DNA of 64,000 nucleotides from Shewanella psychrotolerans (GCF_019457595.1 NZ_CP080419.1:2604001-2668000), one strand, 5' to 3'; numbered from the stretch's first letter, positions 19,716-30,845 are shown. Notes: generated from the letters alone by a model not told the origin. Made by a program: numbers and translations.

Positions 19716-22370
19716 TTAAGCTTTTTTCTTTGGTTTAGGCTTAGCTTTTGCTTTAGCCTCTGTCACCCATTTACCATCAACATACTTCGCAGTCCAGCCA
19801 GTCGCCTTTCCATCGACTTCTGTTGAAACATATTGCTCTTTAGTCTTGCGGCTAAACCTAACGAATGCTTTATTACCGTCATCGTCAGTAACTGGCGCAT
19901 CAGCTAAGTACTGGTACTTTGGCCAGAGCAAATCTCGGTAAGTCACGAGTTCCTCAACCAAAGGTGGTCGAGTTTCACGTGATTTAGGGAACGTACTGGC
20001 GGCCATAAAGATCCCAGCAGCGCCATCTCTCAACACAAAGTAGCCGTCTGACTTAGTGCATTTAAGCTCTGGCAAATGAATTGGGTCTTCTTTTGGTGGT
20101 GCAGCCTCACCGCTTTTTAGTAACTTGCGCGTGTTTTTACATTCACTATTAGTACAGCCGAAATATTTACCAAAACGGCCATTCTTAAGCTCCATGTCAT
20201 TGCCACAACGATCGCATTCGAGAATTGGGCCTTCATAGCCTTTTATCTTAAATTGACCTTGTTCGACTTCGTACCCACCGCACATAGGGTTGTTACCACA
20301 CACATGCAGCTTACGAGTTTCATCAATTAAATAGCTGTCCATTGCCGTACCACAAACACCACATCTATGCTTTGCACGCAATGCGTCGGTTTCAGCATCT
20401 TCGCTATTTTCACTAATCGCTTCTTCTCCGGCAGTAAGATTCATGGTCGTCTTACAACGCTCTTTCGGAGGAAGTGCATAACCAGAGCAACCCAAAAACA
20501 CGCCAGTAGTACCGGTGCGAATGCCCATTGGACGATCACATGTTGGACACTTAATGTCAGTCAACACCATTTCGTTAGGACGCATTCCGCCCTCTTCTGG
20601 TGGTAACTCTGCTTTTTCGAGCTGGGCGGTCAAATCTTTATAAAAGTTGTCCAGCACTTTTTTCCATTCAAGCTGCCCTTGAGCCACGTTGTCGAGAGTC
20701 TGTTCCATTCCAGCAGTAAAGTCGTAGCTCATCAACTCTTCGAAACTACCCACAAGACTTTCGCTTACAATCTCGCCCATTTTTTCAGCATAGAACCGAC
20801 GATTGTCAACTTTAACATAGCCGCGATCTTGAATGGTTGAAATAATCGTGGCATAGGTCGATGGACGGCCAATACCGCGTTTTTCTAACTCTTTAACTAA
20901 CGACGCTTCACTATAACGCGCTGGCGGCTTAGTAAAGTGCTGCTTAGGCAACAGCTCTTCAAGCGCCAACTTGTCACCTTGAGCGACATACGGCAAAGTA
21001 TTATCTTCTTCGTTTTTCTTCTTAATTGCAGTTTGGACTCGAGTCCAACCGTCAAATTTAAGCGTTCGACCCGATGCTTTTAGCTCATATTCAGCCGCGG
21101 TAACGGTTAAACGCGTCGCATCATATTTTGCAGGCGTCATCTGACAAGCTACAAATTGACGCCAAATCAATTCGTACAGACGCTGGGCATCACGCTCCAT
21201 GTCGCTCAAGCTAGCCGCGGTCACTTTGACATTTGAAGGTCGAATCGCTTCGTGCGCCTCTTGCGCGCCCTCTTTGCTGCCATATCGAATAGGCGCATCA
21301 GGCAAATACTTATCACCAAATTCACTGGCAATCATATCGCGAACGCTGTCTAAAGCCTCTTGGCTCAAATTGGTAGAATCGGTACGCATATAGGTGATAT
21401 GACCCGCTTCATACAGACGCTGTGCCATCATCATGGTCTTTTTAACACCAAAACCTAATCGAGTACTCGCTGCTTGTTGCAGCGTCGATGTGATGTAAGG
21501 TGCCGATGGTTTACTCGATGTCCCTTTATCTTCCCTCGCCGTCACGACAAAATTAGCATCAGACAGCGCATTAACCGCAGCCATCGCCTGAGCTTCATTT
21601 ATCGGATTAAATGCTTTGCCTTGATACTTGGCAACTTGCATTTTAAGGGCGTCATTGGACAAGGTATTAAGCTGCGCGTGGATATCCCAAAACTCTTCAG
21701 GAACAAACGCCTTAATCTCACCTTCGCGCTCAACGACTAATCGAGTTGCAACGGATTGAACCCGGCCAGCGGATAAACCTCTAGCCACCTTCTTCCATAG
21801 CAGTGGTGACACCATAAAACCAACCACTCGGTCTAAGAAACGACGAGCCTGCTGTGCGTTCACCATATTGGTGTTTAACGTAGATGGATGACTAAATGCA
21901 TCTTGAATTGCAGTCTTAGTGATCTCATTGAACACCACACGTTGGTAACGCGCCGGATCACCACCAATCACTTCTTGTAAATGCCAAGCGATAGCTTCTC
22001 CTTCTCTATCCAAATCGGTTGCGAGAAAGATATGGTCGGCATTTTCAGCAAGAGATTGCAGTTCTTTAACTACCTTTTCTTTACCTGGCAAGGTTTGGTA
22101 TTTGGCTTTCCAACCATGTTCTGGGTCAACCCCCATTCGAGCCACCAGCGCTTGCTTAGCTTTTTTCGCCTTATATATTGCCTTGTCTTCAGGAGACATC
22201 TTACGTACTTCAGCGGGCGATTTCGTCACCGAACCCGCCTCACTAGTCGAAGATGTTGGCAGGTCACGGATGTGCCCTACACTCGATTTTACGATGTAAT
22301 CTTTGCCGAGATATTTATTAATAGTCTTGGCTTTGGCCGGTGATTCGACAATAACTAGCGATTTACCCAT
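19716..22370 (-). CDS. topA: DNA topoisomerase I
   Basis: Type IA topoisomerase that relaxes negative supercoils. The start at 22370 gives [22 protein letters not shown], the family N-terminus. The frame remains open 61 codons further upstream, but that extension has no similarity and no ribosome binding site. The TOPRIM acidic motif is DLDREGEAI. The active-site tyrosine is in [11 protein letters not shown]. The C-terminal part carries three tetracysteine zinc ribbons (CPTCDRP, CGVCGTA, CDRCGND) and a lysine-rich tail. The length of 884 residues compares with 865 in E. coli. The gene is divergent from astB. Confidence 0.97.
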   Translation of the reverse strand: MGKSLVIVESPAKAKTINKYLGKDYIVKSSVGHIRDLPTSSTSEAGSVTKSPAEVRKMSPEDKAIYKAKKAKQALVARMGVDPEHGWKAKYQTLPGKEKVVKELQSLAENADHIFLATDLDREGEAIAWHLQEVIGGDPARYQRVVFNEITKTAIQDAFSHPSTLNTNMVNAQQARRFLDRVVGFMVSPLLWKKVARGLSAGRVQSVATRLVVEREGEIKAFVPEEFWDIHAQLNTLSNDALKMQVAKYQGKAFNPINEAQAMAAVNALSDANFVVTAREDKGTSSKPSAPYITSTLQQAASTRLGFGVKKTMMMAQRLYEAGHITYMRTDSTNLSQEALDSVRDMIASEFGDKYLPDAPIRYGSKEGAQEAHEAIRPSNVKVTAASLSDMERDAQRLYELIWRQFVACQMTPAKYDATRLTVTAAEYELKASGRTLKFDGWTRVQTAIKKKNEEDNTLPYVAQGDKLALEELLPKQHFTKPPARYSEASLVKELEKRGIGRPSTYATIISTIQDRGYVKVDNRRFYAEKMGEIVSESLVGSFEELMSYDFTAGMEQTLDNVAQGQLEWKKVLDNFYKDLTAQLEKAELPPEEGGMRPNEMVLTDIKCPTCDRPMGIRTGTTGVFLGCSGYALPPKERCKTTMNLTAGEEAISENSEDAETDALRAKHRCGVCGTAMDSYLIDETRKLHVCGNNPMCGGYEVEQGQFKIKGYEGPILECDRCGNDMELKNGRFGKYFGCTNSECKNTRKLLKSGEAAPPKEDPIHLPELKCTKSDGYFVLRDGAAGIFMAASTFPKSRETRPPLVEELVTYRDLLWPKYQYLADAPVTDDDGNKAFVRFSRKTKEQYVSTEVDGKATGWTAKYVDGKWVTEAKAKAKPKPKKKA

Positions 22371-22729
22371 AGAATGATCTGCGCCAAAAGTCTCAAAATT
22401 CTGTAAATTGGCTCCATATATAGAGGGTTGTGCCCATACTTTCAAGCTAATCCCTGTTTTATTTGTTACGGAGAGCCACTTTTTAACCATTTTTGAAAAA
22501 AATGTGAAAAATAATATTGCGTAATTAAAAACTAATATTTCATTATTAGCCATCTAACAAGTAATAGTTATGCATTTCTAAGCATATAGCACAATATTGC
22601 CGAACTTTCCCTAACTTGTTAAGTGCGCAACCTCAAGTATACTGGACCACAAATTCAGCCAGTTTAACAACATATTTTATATTGTGTGACCGACTGGTTA
22701 AAAACAATAATAACCTTGAAGGATATGCA
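22371..22729. promoter_or_regulatory. Divergent topA-astB control region with a weak ARG-box-like palindrome
   Basis: About 360 AT-rich bases. The 18-base inverted repeat TATGCATTTCTAAGCATA at 22569-22586 has the size and the symmetrical AT centre of an ArgR half-operator, but matches the ARG box consensus only partly (about 10 of 14 defined positions). Since astB is an arginine-catabolic gene, ArgR control is a reasonable guess and nothing more. No gene was seen in this interval. Confidence 0.3.
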
Positions 22730-24067
22730 ATGAAGCATTACGAAGCAAATTTTGATGGACTTGTCGGCCCAACCCATAATTATGCAGGACTGTCATATGG
22801 TAATGTGGCATCCCTAAGCAATGCTGCTGCGATATCTAGCCCTAAAGCTGCTGCTAAACAAGGGTTAAAAAAGGCGAAAGCACTCGCAGACATGGGCATG
22901 GTCCAAGGTATACTAGCGCCTCAGGAGCGCCCAGATCTCCATACACTGCGTAGAATTGGATTTTCAGGTACAGATGCAGAAGTATTGAGTAAAGCCGCTA
23001 AACAGGCTCCTGCAGTCCTTAGAGCATGTTGCAGCGCCTCAAGCATGTGGACGGCAAATGCAGCAACCGTATCGCCAAGCGCCGATACCCATGACGGAAA
23101 AATACATTTTACACCAGCGAACCTCGTCGATAAGCTTCATCGCAGCATTGAACCAACAACTACTGGCGATATTCTGGCAGCGACCTTTAATAACTCTCGC
23201 TATTTCAGCCATCATCAACATTTGCCAGAACATGCAAATTTTGGTGATGAAGGAGCAGCCAATCACACTCGCCTATGTAGCGAGTATGGTCACGCAGGGC
23301 TTGAGCTATTTGTTTACGGCCAAGAAGCCACAAACCCATTGGCGCCAAAGCCAAAAAAATATCCTGCTCGTCAAACATTGGAGGCTTCACAAGCGATTGC
23401 ACGCTTGCATCAACTTGACGACGATAGCAGTGTGTTCATTCAGCAAAATCCCAATGTAATAGACCAAGGTGTTTTTCATAATGATGTGATTGCCGTGGGT
23501 AATCAAAACGTGCTTTTCTATCATGAGCAAGCATTTCTGAATACCAAAGAAAAACTTGCCGAGATCCAGCATAAGTTTAATGGTCAATCGCTTTATTTTA
23601 TTGAAGTCCCAACGGCTAAAGTCAGTATTCAAGATGCAGTAAAGAGCTACCTGTTTAATACTCAGATCATTACGCTACCTAATGGAGAGATGGCGATAAT
23701 AGCCCCAACTAACTGCCAAGAGAACCCAGCGGTATTTGCTTATCTAAATGAGGTGGTCACGCTTGGCACACCAATCAAACAGGTACACTACTTCGATGTA
23801 AAACAAAGCATGCAAAATGGCGGTGGTCCCGCTTGCCTGCGTTTACGGGTAGCGATGAACGAGATGGAAGTCGCCGCAGTTAATCAACATACACTTATGA
23901 ACAATGAACTGTTTGAACGTTTAAACCTGTGGGTAGATAAACATTATCGTGACGAACTTGCCGTAGATGATCTAGCCGATCCTCAACTTATTATCGAGTC
24001 TCGTACTGCACTTGATGAACTAACACAGATAATGAAATTAGGCAGTGTTTATCAGTTCCAGAAATAA
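22730..24067 (+). CDS. astB: N-succinylarginine dihydrolase
   Basis: Second enzyme of the arginine succinyltransferase pathway. It converts N2-succinylarginine to succinylornithine, CO2 and ammonia. The start at 22730 has GAAGGA 7 bases upstream and gives [21 protein letters not shown], the family N-terminus; the frame extends 38 codons further upstream without similarity. The amidinotransferase-fold motifs are present: [42 protein letters not shown], and the C-terminal catalytic Cys motif [13 protein letters not shown]. The 445-residue length is normal. The other ast genes are not adjacent. Confidence 0.96.
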   Translation: MKHYEANFDGLVGPTHNYAGLSYGNVASLSNAAAISSPKAAAKQGLKKAKALADMGMVQGILAPQERPDLHTLRRIGFSGTDAEVLSKAAKQAPAVLRACCSASSMWTANAATVSPSADTHDGKIHFTPANLVDKLHRSIEPTTTGDILAATFNNSRYFSHHQHLPEHANFGDEGAANHTRLCSEYGHAGLELFVYGQEATNPLAPKPKKYPARQTLEASQAIARLHQLDDDSSVFIQQNPNVIDQGVFHNDVIAVGNQNVLFYHEQAFLNTKEKLAEIQHKFNGQSLYFIEVPTAKVSIQDAVKSYLFNTQIITLPNGEMAIIAPTNCQENPAVFAYLNEVVTLGTPIKQVHYFDVKQSMQNGGGPACLRLRVAMNEMEVAAVNQHTLMNNELFERLNLWVDKHYRDELAVDDLADPQLIIESRTALDELTQIMKLGSVYQFQK

Positions 24068-24097
24068 ACTTTATTTCGCATAGATCTAATTTCCCAA

Positions 24098-24120
24098 GCC
24101 ACCTTTTGTAGGTGGCTTTT
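24098..24120 (+). terminator. astB terminator
   Basis: GCCACC (24098-24103) pairs with GGTGGC (24111-24116), loop TTTTGTA, followed by TTTTTAC. It lies 31 bases after the astB stop. Confidence 0.85.
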
Positions 24121-24206
24121 TACAACCACCTCGCTTAATTTCATTTAGCTCTTATTGATATACAAAACCCCAGCAGCATCTATGAGTAAGAGTTATAAAC
24201 ACCAAG

Positions 24207-24231
24207 AAAAAAGCGCCACTGGCGCTTTTTT
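24207..24231. terminator. Bidirectional terminator between astB and the Big-1 lipoprotein
   Basis: AAAAAAGCGCC (24207-24217) and GGCGCTTTTTT (24221-24231) with a 3-base loop. It lies 14 bases beyond the stop of the minus-strand lipoprotein gene and serves both convergent genes. Confidence 0.9.
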
Positions 24232-24245
24232 CTTTACATTAATAT

Positions 24246-26702
24246 TTATAAAATATTAATTCCAATCGATACAACTTCCGATAAGGTACCCGCTGGAGTT
24301 TCAACTTCAACGATAAATACACCAGTATTAGGTTCATCTTCACCTTTTAGCGTCACGGTAAACTCTCTACCACCATTATAATTAGAACTTGGCCAAGTAT
24401 ACTCTGCAGCGCTAACAACCGAGCCAGCGCTAGTCTTAAATCTGACAGTAGAGCCTGCTGGCATTTGCTGATTATGTAGGTCTGAAATGGTAAAGGATAC
24501 TGAAGCGGATCCTTTACCAATAATGTTGATACTGCCGCCATAATGTTCACCATCTTTATCATCGATAAGAATATTGGCTGGTGATGTACCATAAGCCACG
24601 CTACCAGACATCACCATGACTAAGCTACGACGAACAAATATCGACTTGGAATCGCTGACGCCATCGGCACAACCTGCGTGCACAGGATCAGAACACAATA
24701 CGCCATTATATTTTCCATCTTTGACATCGAAGACGCCATTGGAATTAAAATCGACTAACTCTTCTAACGAACCACCAACTTGGCCGCCAGTTTGCTGCGG
24801 ATTAAATACACCATCTTCGTTGTAGTCATTGTATGCATCGTCAAGATCGAATGCTTGACCAGTGACATCGGTACCATCGATAAACTCATTCATCTCGCTG
24901 GCATCGAAACGGCCATTACCATTAAGATCTGGAAATGACTCTTCCCCAATAGCTGTTGCGGTGATCGTCGCTCGTCCACCATATTTCTGACCATATATAT
25001 TCCCGTATACATCCAATGTAGGATAATAAACAATCGCTGCGTTAGGATCGCGCACCATCACACCTGCACCAGAAACAATAGTTTCCCCCTCTGGACGTGG
25101 TAACTGGCTAGTCCATTTAACTGAACAGACGCCTTTTACTGTCTGACATGCATCTTCAATAGAGCCACCTTCGGTGGTAAAGGAGACCGTTGTACCATCG
25201 GGAACAGGGTTGTTAAATGCATCCGCCATGCGAGCAGTGATAACTACCTCTGTACCTTCTTGGTTCCAACCCTCTGCATTCAACACTTCAGCAGACAGTG
25301 AGAAACTATCCTGATCCGGAATCCCAGTTGACACAATAAGCTGGCTTGACTGACTTGCAATAGCAGGAATTGAACCATCGTCAACCGTTGCAGTTACGCG
25401 CAGTGATGTCGCTACTGTACCTGTAGTAACAACGGTTTGGACCATACCTGCATTATCCGTTGTCGCCTGACTAGGAGATAAGCCTACACCTCCCACCATA
25501 GTGTTAAGTGAGAATAGGACATTTTGGTTGGCAACTGGATTACTGTTTTTATCGAGTACTTTAAATTTGACAACAGATGACTCAACGCCACCAGTGCCTA
25601 AAATACTGATATTTTCAGGAGTCGCCGATACAAATACGATACTGCCGATATCAGCCTGAAGCACATTAATTGTACCTGTCGCAGAAAGACTAATCCCCCC
25701 CGCATTAGCAGTCACATTAATCTGATCCTCACCAACGCAACCTTGGGCGCGATATGTTGAAGTCGCTACACCGTTACTCGACGATACTGGTGAGCTAATT
25801 TCTGCTTGTGCCGGATTCTTTGTCGCACAGGTAGATGAAAAATTAACATCTACAGGCTGAGTAAAAGGGTTACCTTGATCATCTTGAATCAAAACTGAAA
25901 TCGTTGCGGTACCACCCGCCGATAGATTATCTGTACTGATTTCTGCAGCGCCCTTTACAAAAGGAGACCCACTCCCCATCACCACATTAGTTGCACCAAC
26001 AACGACGATAGTCTTCCCCACCTCATTGGTAGATAAGGTCGCAGTGACTTCACCTGCACCTAAAGAACTTCCAGCATAGATATCTACTGTTGCCTTACCT
26101 GCAGAGTCTGTCACAGCAGTTTTAATCGGTAAGTCGCCTATTGAGCTGGCAAAAGTAACAATCGTGGGTTTAGCAATCCCAGTCACGGTCGCCGTTAACT
26201 TACCAGGGACTAAAGTACTAATAGATTGAATGGGATTACCAGAAATATCAGTCAATACCAAGGAGACCTGTGCACCGCCTCCGGCTTCACCACCATCACC
26301 CACCATAGTCACGTTAACCGATGCACTCTCTCCTGAAGAGGTTGTAGCTGTTACAGTGGCACCAGTATTGATTGCCGCTGTATTCAATTGGATGGTTGCT
26401 ACGCCACTAGCATCTGTTGCGACTTGGCCGGTTCCCGGTGCAAATGTTCCATAAGAGTCATCGTTTAGAGAAAATGAAACAAGTGTACTCACGGGAGACC
26501 CTGTTGAATCTTTAACCGTTGCAGTCAGTGTTGCAGGCTCAGCAACTGAAATTTGAGTGTTGTCGATCGATAGATTAACAGTAATAGTTCCAGGTTCGGG
26601 TGCCCCCCCTGAACCATCATCTGTAATACTGCCCCCACCACTACACGCTACGATAAAAAGTAAAAATAAATATGAGGTAAAAACTTTAAACGCTGACTTC
26701 AT
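24246..26702 (-). CDS. Large Big-1-type (invasin-like) lipoprotein with calcium-loop motifs
   Basis: An 818-residue secreted lipoprotein. The signal MKSAFKVFTSYLFLLFIVAC gives a lipobox ending at Cys20, followed by a Ser/Gly-rich linker. The body is made of about six bacterial Ig-like domains of Big-1 type, recognisable by repeats such as LTATVKDSTGSPVSTLVSFS, ATDASGVATIQL, ISVLIQDDQGNPFTQPV, FKVLDKNSNPVANQNVLFS and ITARMADAFNNPVPDGTTV. Around residues 590-665 there are three EF-hand/dockerin-like acidic loops (DLNGNGRFDASE, DYNEDGVFN, DFNSNGVFD), suggesting calcium binding. It is monocistronic between two terminators. An adhesion or cell-surface role is inferred from the fold only. Confidence 0.8.
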   Translation of the reverse strand: MKSAFKVFTSYLFLLFIVACSGGGSITDDGSGGAPEPGTITVNLSIDNTQISVAEPATLTATVKDSTGSPVSTLVSFSLNDDSYGTFAPGTGQVATDASGVATIQLNTAAINTGATVTATTSSGESASVNVTMVGDGGEAGGGAQVSLVLTDISGNPIQSISTLVPGKLTATVTGIAKPTIVTFASSIGDLPIKTAVTDSAGKATVDIYAGSSLGAGEVTATLSTNEVGKTIVVVGATNVVMGSGSPFVKGAAEISTDNLSAGGTATISVLIQDDQGNPFTQPVDVNFSSTCATKNPAQAEISSPVSSSNGVATSTYRAQGCVGEDQINVTANAGGISLSATGTINVLQADIGSIVFVSATPENISILGTGGVESSVVKFKVLDKNSNPVANQNVLFSLNTMVGGVGLSPSQATTDNAGMVQTVVTTGTVATSLRVTATVDDGSIPAIASQSSQLIVSTGIPDQDSFSLSAEVLNAEGWNQEGTEVVITARMADAFNNPVPDGTTVSFTTEGGSIEDACQTVKGVCSVKWTSQLPRPEGETIVSGAGVMVRDPNAAIVYYPTLDVYGNIYGQKYGGRATITATAIGEESFPDLNGNGRFDASEMNEFIDGTDVTGQAFDLDDAYNDYNEDGVFNPQQTGGQVGGSLEELVDFNSNGVFDVKDGKYNGVLCSDPVHAGCADGVSDSKSIFVRRSLVMVMSGSVAYGTSPANILIDDKDGEHYGGSINIIGKGSASVSFTISDLHNQQMPAGSTVRFKTSAGSVVSAAEYTWPSSNYNGGREFTVTLKGEDEPNTGVFIVEVETPAGTLSEVVSIGINIL

Positions 26703-26816
26703 TGTCAGACTCCCTGTTACTCAGATTATAATATTAAGCATCTGCTTATTACTTATAGATTAACATTACACAATTTTCCTATAACTTTTCCATAACTAAT
26801 CGCGTTTATTTGCTCA

Positions 26817-26849
26817 AAACGGCCAAAAACTTTAACCATTTAGCCGTTT
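26817..26849 (+). promoter_or_regulatory. Inverted repeat upstream of the symporter gene
   Basis: AAACGGC (26817-26823) and GCCGTTT (26843-26849) form a 7-bp stem with a 19-base loop, about 70 bases before the symporter start. It could be an operator or a leader hairpin. No T run follows. Confidence 0.25.
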
Positions 26850-26918
26850 CATCGGCTTTAGTTTCTTGCTAGGCTTTAGGCGCAAATTAAAAAGCATAAA
26901 AATAATACAGGAAGCACT

Positions 26919-28238
26919 ATGGCTCTAACTCAAAATAAAAAGCTCGGATTAACGAGTAAAATACTTATCGGTATGGCTGGAGGCATTTTATTTGGACTCT
27001 TGTTACGCTGGTTATTTCCCGAAAGTGCATTTATTCAAGACTATATTACAGACGGTTTATTAAACGTTATTGGCACCATCTTTATCTCAAGTTTGCAGAT
27101 GTTGGTCGTGCCGTTGGTTTTTGTCTCCCTTGTATGTGGTACCTGCTCGTTAAGTGATCCATCGACCCTAGGACGTCTTGGTGGTAAAACTATCGCCTTC
27201 TATCTATTTACCACTGCAATTGCCCTTTCAATGGCAATTTTAGTCGCTTTACTTATCCACCCAGGAAACGCTTCTCTTGCCGCTGAAAATATGCAGTACA
27301 GCGTGAAAGAGGCCCCCAGTCTAGCCAATGTGCTTATTAACCTGGTTCCACGTAATCCTATCCAGGCGATGACCGAAGGCAATATGCTGCAGATCATTAT
27401 CTTCGCTGTGATATTTGGGTTTGCGGTTTCACATATCGGTGAACGTGGCAAACGCGTAGCTGCACTGTTTAATGATTTAAATGAAGTGATCATGCGAGTC
27501 GTTACCTTAATCATGCAATTAGCGCCTTACGGTATTTTTGCCCTAATGGGCAAGTTGGCACTGACTTTAGGCTTAGAAACCTTCGAAAGTGTAGTTAAAT
27601 ACTTCTTCGTCGTATTAGGTGTATTGCTAATACATGCTTTTGTTGTTTATCCCACGCTCCTAAAAATCTTCTCAGGTTTAAGTCCACTGCTATTTATTCG
27701 TAAAATGCGCGATGTGCAACTATTTGCATTTAGTACCGCAAGCTCCAACGCGACCTTACCTGTAACTATTGAAACTGCAGAGCACCGTTTAGGTGTAGAC
27801 AACAAAGTAGCCTCTTTTACCCTTCCGTTAGGCGCGACCATCAATATGGATGGTACGGCGATTATGCAGGGCGTGGCGACGGTATTTATCGCTCAGGTAT
27901 TTGGTATTGATCTAACCATTACCGATTATGCGATGGTGGTTGTGACTGCGACACTGGCCTCAATTGGTACAGCTGGCGTGCCTGGGGTTGGATTGATCAT
28001 GCTAGCTATGGTTTTAAACCAAGTAGGATTGCCTGTAGAAGGTATTGCGTTGATCATGGGCGTAGACCGACTACTTGATATGGTACGCACGGCTGTAAAC
28101 GTTACAGGCGATTCTGTGGCAACCGTTATCATTGCAAAATCAGAGGGTGCATTTAACGAAGTCACCTTTAATGATACTCAAGCGGGTAAAACTGCTGGCA
28201 GCTTTGTTGACCAAGTTAATGCGGAAGTAAAAGAGTAA
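26919..28238 (+). CDS. Dicarboxylate/amino acid:cation symporter (DAACS family)
   Basis: A 439-residue inner-membrane transporter of the glutamate/aspartate/dicarboxylate family. The serine-rich loop FSTASSNATLPVTIET is followed by the TM7 signature GATINMDGTAIMQG and the HP2/TM8 region GTAGVPGVGLIML...MGVDRLLDMVRTAVNVTGD, where the conserved Asp/Arg residues bind substrate and sodium. Hydrophobic segments fit eight membrane helices plus two re-entrant loops. Substrate (glutamate, aspartate, succinate or serine) cannot be decided by reading. AGGAAG precedes the start. It has its own terminators. Confidence 0.92.
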   Translation: MALTQNKKLGLTSKILIGMAGGILFGLLLRWLFPESAFIQDYITDGLLNVIGTIFISSLQMLVVPLVFVSLVCGTCSLSDPSTLGRLGGKTIAFYLFTTAIALSMAILVALLIHPGNASLAAENMQYSVKEAPSLANVLINLVPRNPIQAMTEGNMLQIIIFAVIFGFAVSHIGERGKRVAALFNDLNEVIMRVVTLIMQLAPYGIFALMGKLALTLGLETFESVVKYFFVVLGVLLIHAFVVYPTLLKIFSGLSPLLFIRKMRDVQLFAFSTASSNATLPVTIETAEHRLGVDNKVASFTLPLGATINMDGTAIMQGVATVFIAQVFGIDLTITDYAMVVVTATLASIGTAGVPGVGLIMLAMVLNQVGLPVEGIALIMGVDRLLDMVRTAVNVTGDSVATVIIAKSEGAFNEVTFNDTQAGKTAGSFVDQVNAEVKE

Positions 28239-28257
28239 ATATTTTAATTAATGTAAC

Positions 28258-28288
28258 AAGCCACCTTCGTAAAAGGTGGCTTTAATTT
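28258..28288 (+). terminator. Symporter gene terminator, proximal
   Basis: AAGCCACCTT (28258-28267) pairs with AAGGTGGCTT (28273-28282), with a broken T run after. It lies 20 bases after the symporter stop. Confidence 0.8.
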
Positions 28289-28359
28289 ATCCCCTATCAG
28301 GCTAACTCCTATCACTTAAGCAGATTAGCGTGAACTGGATAGCGAATCTTACTTATTCT

Positions 28360-28386
28360 AACGGTCCTTGATTTGGACCGTTTTTT
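28360..28386 (+). terminator. Second downstream terminator
   Basis: AACGGTCC (28360-28367) pairs with GGACCGTT (28375-28382), followed by six Ts in total. It comes about 80 bases after the first terminator and just before a degraded repeat copy. It may end read-through from the symporter gene. Confidence 0.8.
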
Positions 28387-28401
28387 CGTTCAGGCAGTAT
28401 G

Positions 28402-28732
28402 TAGCGCTTAAAAGGCATGGTCTTTAATTGCTCCTCGGCTCTAGCATCCTCGGTCACTGCTCCATGCGATACCCTCGCTCCTATATCCATACAGTCGAGC
28501 ATTAAAGATATTCACAACGTCTGACCTTCAAGGATAAAAGGAATGTCTTAATTATGTCGGAAACACACAAGACCTTGGTGTTTGCAACGAGTAAAGCACA
28601 TAGTTGTTCTAGGGCCAAACTCGTTAACTCTGCATCAAAAGTGCTAAAACTCGCCTGTTAGGCTTGTTTTTACCTTCCTACTTCTACGTTGAATGGACTC
28701 ACAAGGGAAAAGAGTTCCATCATCCATTCGCC
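28402..28732. repeat. MITE-like repeat, copy 2 (degraded, no terminal repeats)
   Basis: Sequence from TAGCGCT at 28402 to ATTCGCC at 28732 is clearly related to the internal part of the 19226-19641 element. Shared blocks include GGTCTTTAATTGCTCCTC, GCATTAAAGA, the AACGAGT...ACTCGTT pair and CTGTTAGGC. The 16-bp terminal inverted repeats are absent at both ends, so this copy has lost its ends. The first hairpin (GTCTTTAAT...ATTAAAGA) and the AACGAGT pair are kept, while the GTATGTTG hairpin is decayed. Confidence 0.75.
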
Positions 28733-28764
28733 ACCTCAATAATAGGTGTTGAAAAGTGACAACA

Positions 28765-28789
28765 AAAAAGGCGCCTAAGGCGCCTTTTT
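28765..28789. terminator. sdh-suc operon terminator (bidirectional)
   Basis: AAAAAGGCGCC (28765-28775) and GGCGCCTTTTT (28779-28789) with a 3-base loop, 17 bases beyond the sucD stop. A/T runs on both sides allow both directions. Confidence 0.92.
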
Positions 28790-28806
28790 AATGCTCAAAA
28801 CCGGTA

Positions 28807-29679
28807 TTACCAACCAGTCTTAGCACGCAGTGCACTACCGATGTCGGCAAGTGAACGAACGGTTGTAACACCTGCGGCTTCTAGTGCTGCAAACTTGTCT
28901 TCTGCAGTACCTTTACCACCAGCGATGATGGCACCAGCGTGCCCCATGCGCTTACCAGCAGGTGCAGTTACACCAGCAATGTAAGACACTACAGGCTTAG
29001 TCACGTTAGCTTTGATGTACTCAGCCGCTTCTTCTTCAGCAGTACCACCGATCTCACCAATCATAACAATGGCTTCGGTCAATGGATCGTTTTGGAACAT
29101 TTCCAATACGTCGATGAAGTTAGTACCTGGGATTGGGTCACCACCGATACCAACACAAGTTGATTGGCCGAAACCTTCATCGGTAGTTTGCTTAACCGCT
29201 TCGTACGTTAGCGTACCAGAGCGAGAAACAATACCGACTTTACCAGGCTTGTGGATGTGACCAGGCATGATACCAATCTTACATTCACCCGGAGTGATCA
29301 CACCTGGACAGTTAGGACCGATCATACGAACACCAGTTTCTTCAAGCTTAACTTTAACTTGAAGCATATCCAGAGTAGGAATACCTTCTGTAATACAAAC
29401 GATTAGCTCAATGCCACCGTCGATAGCTTCAAGAATGGCATCTTTACAAAAAGGTGCAGGTACATAGATAACGGTCGCTGTTGCGCCAGTTTCAGCCACG
29501 GCGTCTTTAACAGTATTAAATACTGGAAGACCTAAGTGAACTTGACCGCCTTTTCCTGGAGAAACACCACCAACCATTTTTGTGCCATAAGCAATTGCTT
29601 GCTCAGAATGGAAAGTACCTTGACCACCAGTGAAACCTTGACAGATAACTTTGGTATCTTTATTGATTAATACAGACAT
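28807..29679 (-). CDS. sucD: Succinyl-CoA synthetase alpha subunit
   Basis: ADP-forming subunit that binds CoA and carries the phosphorylated histidine. The 290-residue product starts [24 protein letters not shown] with the CoA-binding Rossmann fold, has [19 protein letters not shown], and has the phospho-His in [14 protein letters not shown]. The start codon shares one base with the sucC stop (TAATG), so translation is coupled. It is the last gene of sdhCDAB-sucABCD. Confidence 0.98.
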   Translation of the reverse strand: MSVLINKDTKVICQGFTGGQGTFHSEQAIAYGTKMVGGVSPGKGGQVHLGLPVFNTVKDAVAETGATATVIYVPAPFCKDAILEAIDGGIELIVCITEGIPTLDMLQVKVKLEETGVRMIGPNCPGVITPGECKIGIMPGHIHKPGKVGIVSRSGTLTYEAVKQTTDEGFGQSTCVGIGGDPIPGTNFIDVLEMFQNDPLTEAIVMIGEIGGTAEEEAAEYIKANVTKPVVSYIAGVTAPAGKRMGHAGAIIAGGKGTAEDKFAALEAAGVTTVRSLADIGSALRAKTGW

Positions 29680-30845
29680 TATTTGCCCTCCGCAGCAGCA
29701 ACAACTTTAACTGCAGCGTCAGTTAGTGATTCAGCTGCAATAATGTCAAGACCAGAGTTAGCCAATACTTCGCGACCGAGATCTGCGTTAGTACCTTCAA
29801 GACGAACCACTACTGGCACTTTAACACCCACTTCTTTAACGGCGCCAATGATGCCTTCAGCGATCATGTCACAACGTACGATACCACCGAAGATGTTCAC
29901 AAGAACCGCTTTAACGTTATCGTCAGAAAGAATGATCTTAAACGCTTCAGCTACGCGCTCTTTAGTCGCTCCGCCGCCAACGTCTAGGAAGTTAGCTGGC
30001 TTGCCGCCGTGTAGGTTTACGATGTCCATGGTACCCATTGCTAGGCCTGCACCGTTAACCATACAACCTACGTTACCGTCTAGTGCAACATAGTTAAGTT
30101 CGAACTTAGCCGCATGCGCTTCACGAGCATCATCTTGTGATGGATCGTGCATATCACGGATTTTGGGTTGACGGAACAATGCGTTGCCATCGATACCAAT
30201 TTTGCCATCCAAGCAATGGATATTGCCTTCTTCAGTGATAACAAGTGGGTTGATCTCAAGCAATGCAAAATCATGGTCGTTGAACATAGTCGCCAGGCCC
30301 ATGAACACTTTAGTGAACTGCTTCATTTGGATTGGAGTTAGACCCAACTTGAAGCCAAGATCACGTGCTTGATATGGTTGAGGACCAGTCAAAGGATCGA
30401 TAATCGCTTTGTGGATCAACTCTGGCGTTTCTTCAGCCACAGTCTCAATCTCAACGCCACCTTCAGTTGATGCCATGAAAACAACGCGACGAGTCGCACG
30501 GTCAACAACAGCACCAAGATAAAGTTCGTTAGCGATATCGGTACAGCTTTCAACTAAAATCTTAGCAACTGGCTGACCTTTCTCATCAGTTTGATAAGTA
30601 ACAAGGTTCTTACCTAACCAATTTTCAGCGAATGCTCTGATCTCTTCTTTATCGCCGGTAACTTTAACGCCACCTGCTTTACCACGGCCGCCTGCGTGTA
30701 CTTGACACTTAACAACCCACATATCTCCGCCAATATGGCCTGCTGCTTCAACCGCTTCTTGAGGGGTGTCACATGCAAAACCTTCTGACACTGGTAAACC
30801 ATATTCGGCAAATAGGGCTTTTGCCTGATACTCATGCAAATTCAT
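29679..30845 (-). CDS. sucC: Succinyl-CoA synthetase beta subunit
   Basis: Nucleotide-binding subunit of the TCA-cycle enzyme. The 388-residue length equals E. coli SucC. Motifs include [16 protein letters not shown], the ATP-grasp region [22 protein letters not shown] and the C-terminal [18 protein letters not shown] with GTNADLGR. It follows sucB after a 100-base gap that contains a perfect hairpin. Confidence 0.98.
   Translation of the reverse strand: MNLHEYQAKALFAEYGLPVSEGFACDTPQEAVEAAGHIGGDMWVVKCQVHAGGRGKAGGVKVTGDKEEIRAFAENWLGKNLVTYQTDEKGQPVAKILVESCTDIANELYLGAVVDRATRRVVFMASTEGGVEIETVAEETPELIHKAIIDPLTGPQPYQARDLGFKLGLTPIQMKQFTKVFMGLATMFNDHDFALLEINPLVITEEGNIHCLDGKIGIDGNALFRQPKIRDMHDPSQDDAREAHAAKFELNYVALDGNVGCMVNGAGLAMGTMDIVNLHGGKPANFLDVGGGATKERVAEAFKIILSDDNVKAVLVNIFGGIVRCDMIAEGIIGAVKEVGVKVPVVVRLEGTNADLGREVLANSGLDIIAAESLTDAAVKVVAAAEGK

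Noticed and set aside
22371..22553. In-frame N-terminal extension of topA by 61 codons
   Set aside because: No similarity to TopA N-termini and no better ribosome binding site; [15 protein letters not shown] is the family start.
29683..30093. A plus-strand frame of 136 codons inside sucC
   Set aside because: Antisense to sucC, with a Pro/Ser/Thr-rich product typical of shadow frames.
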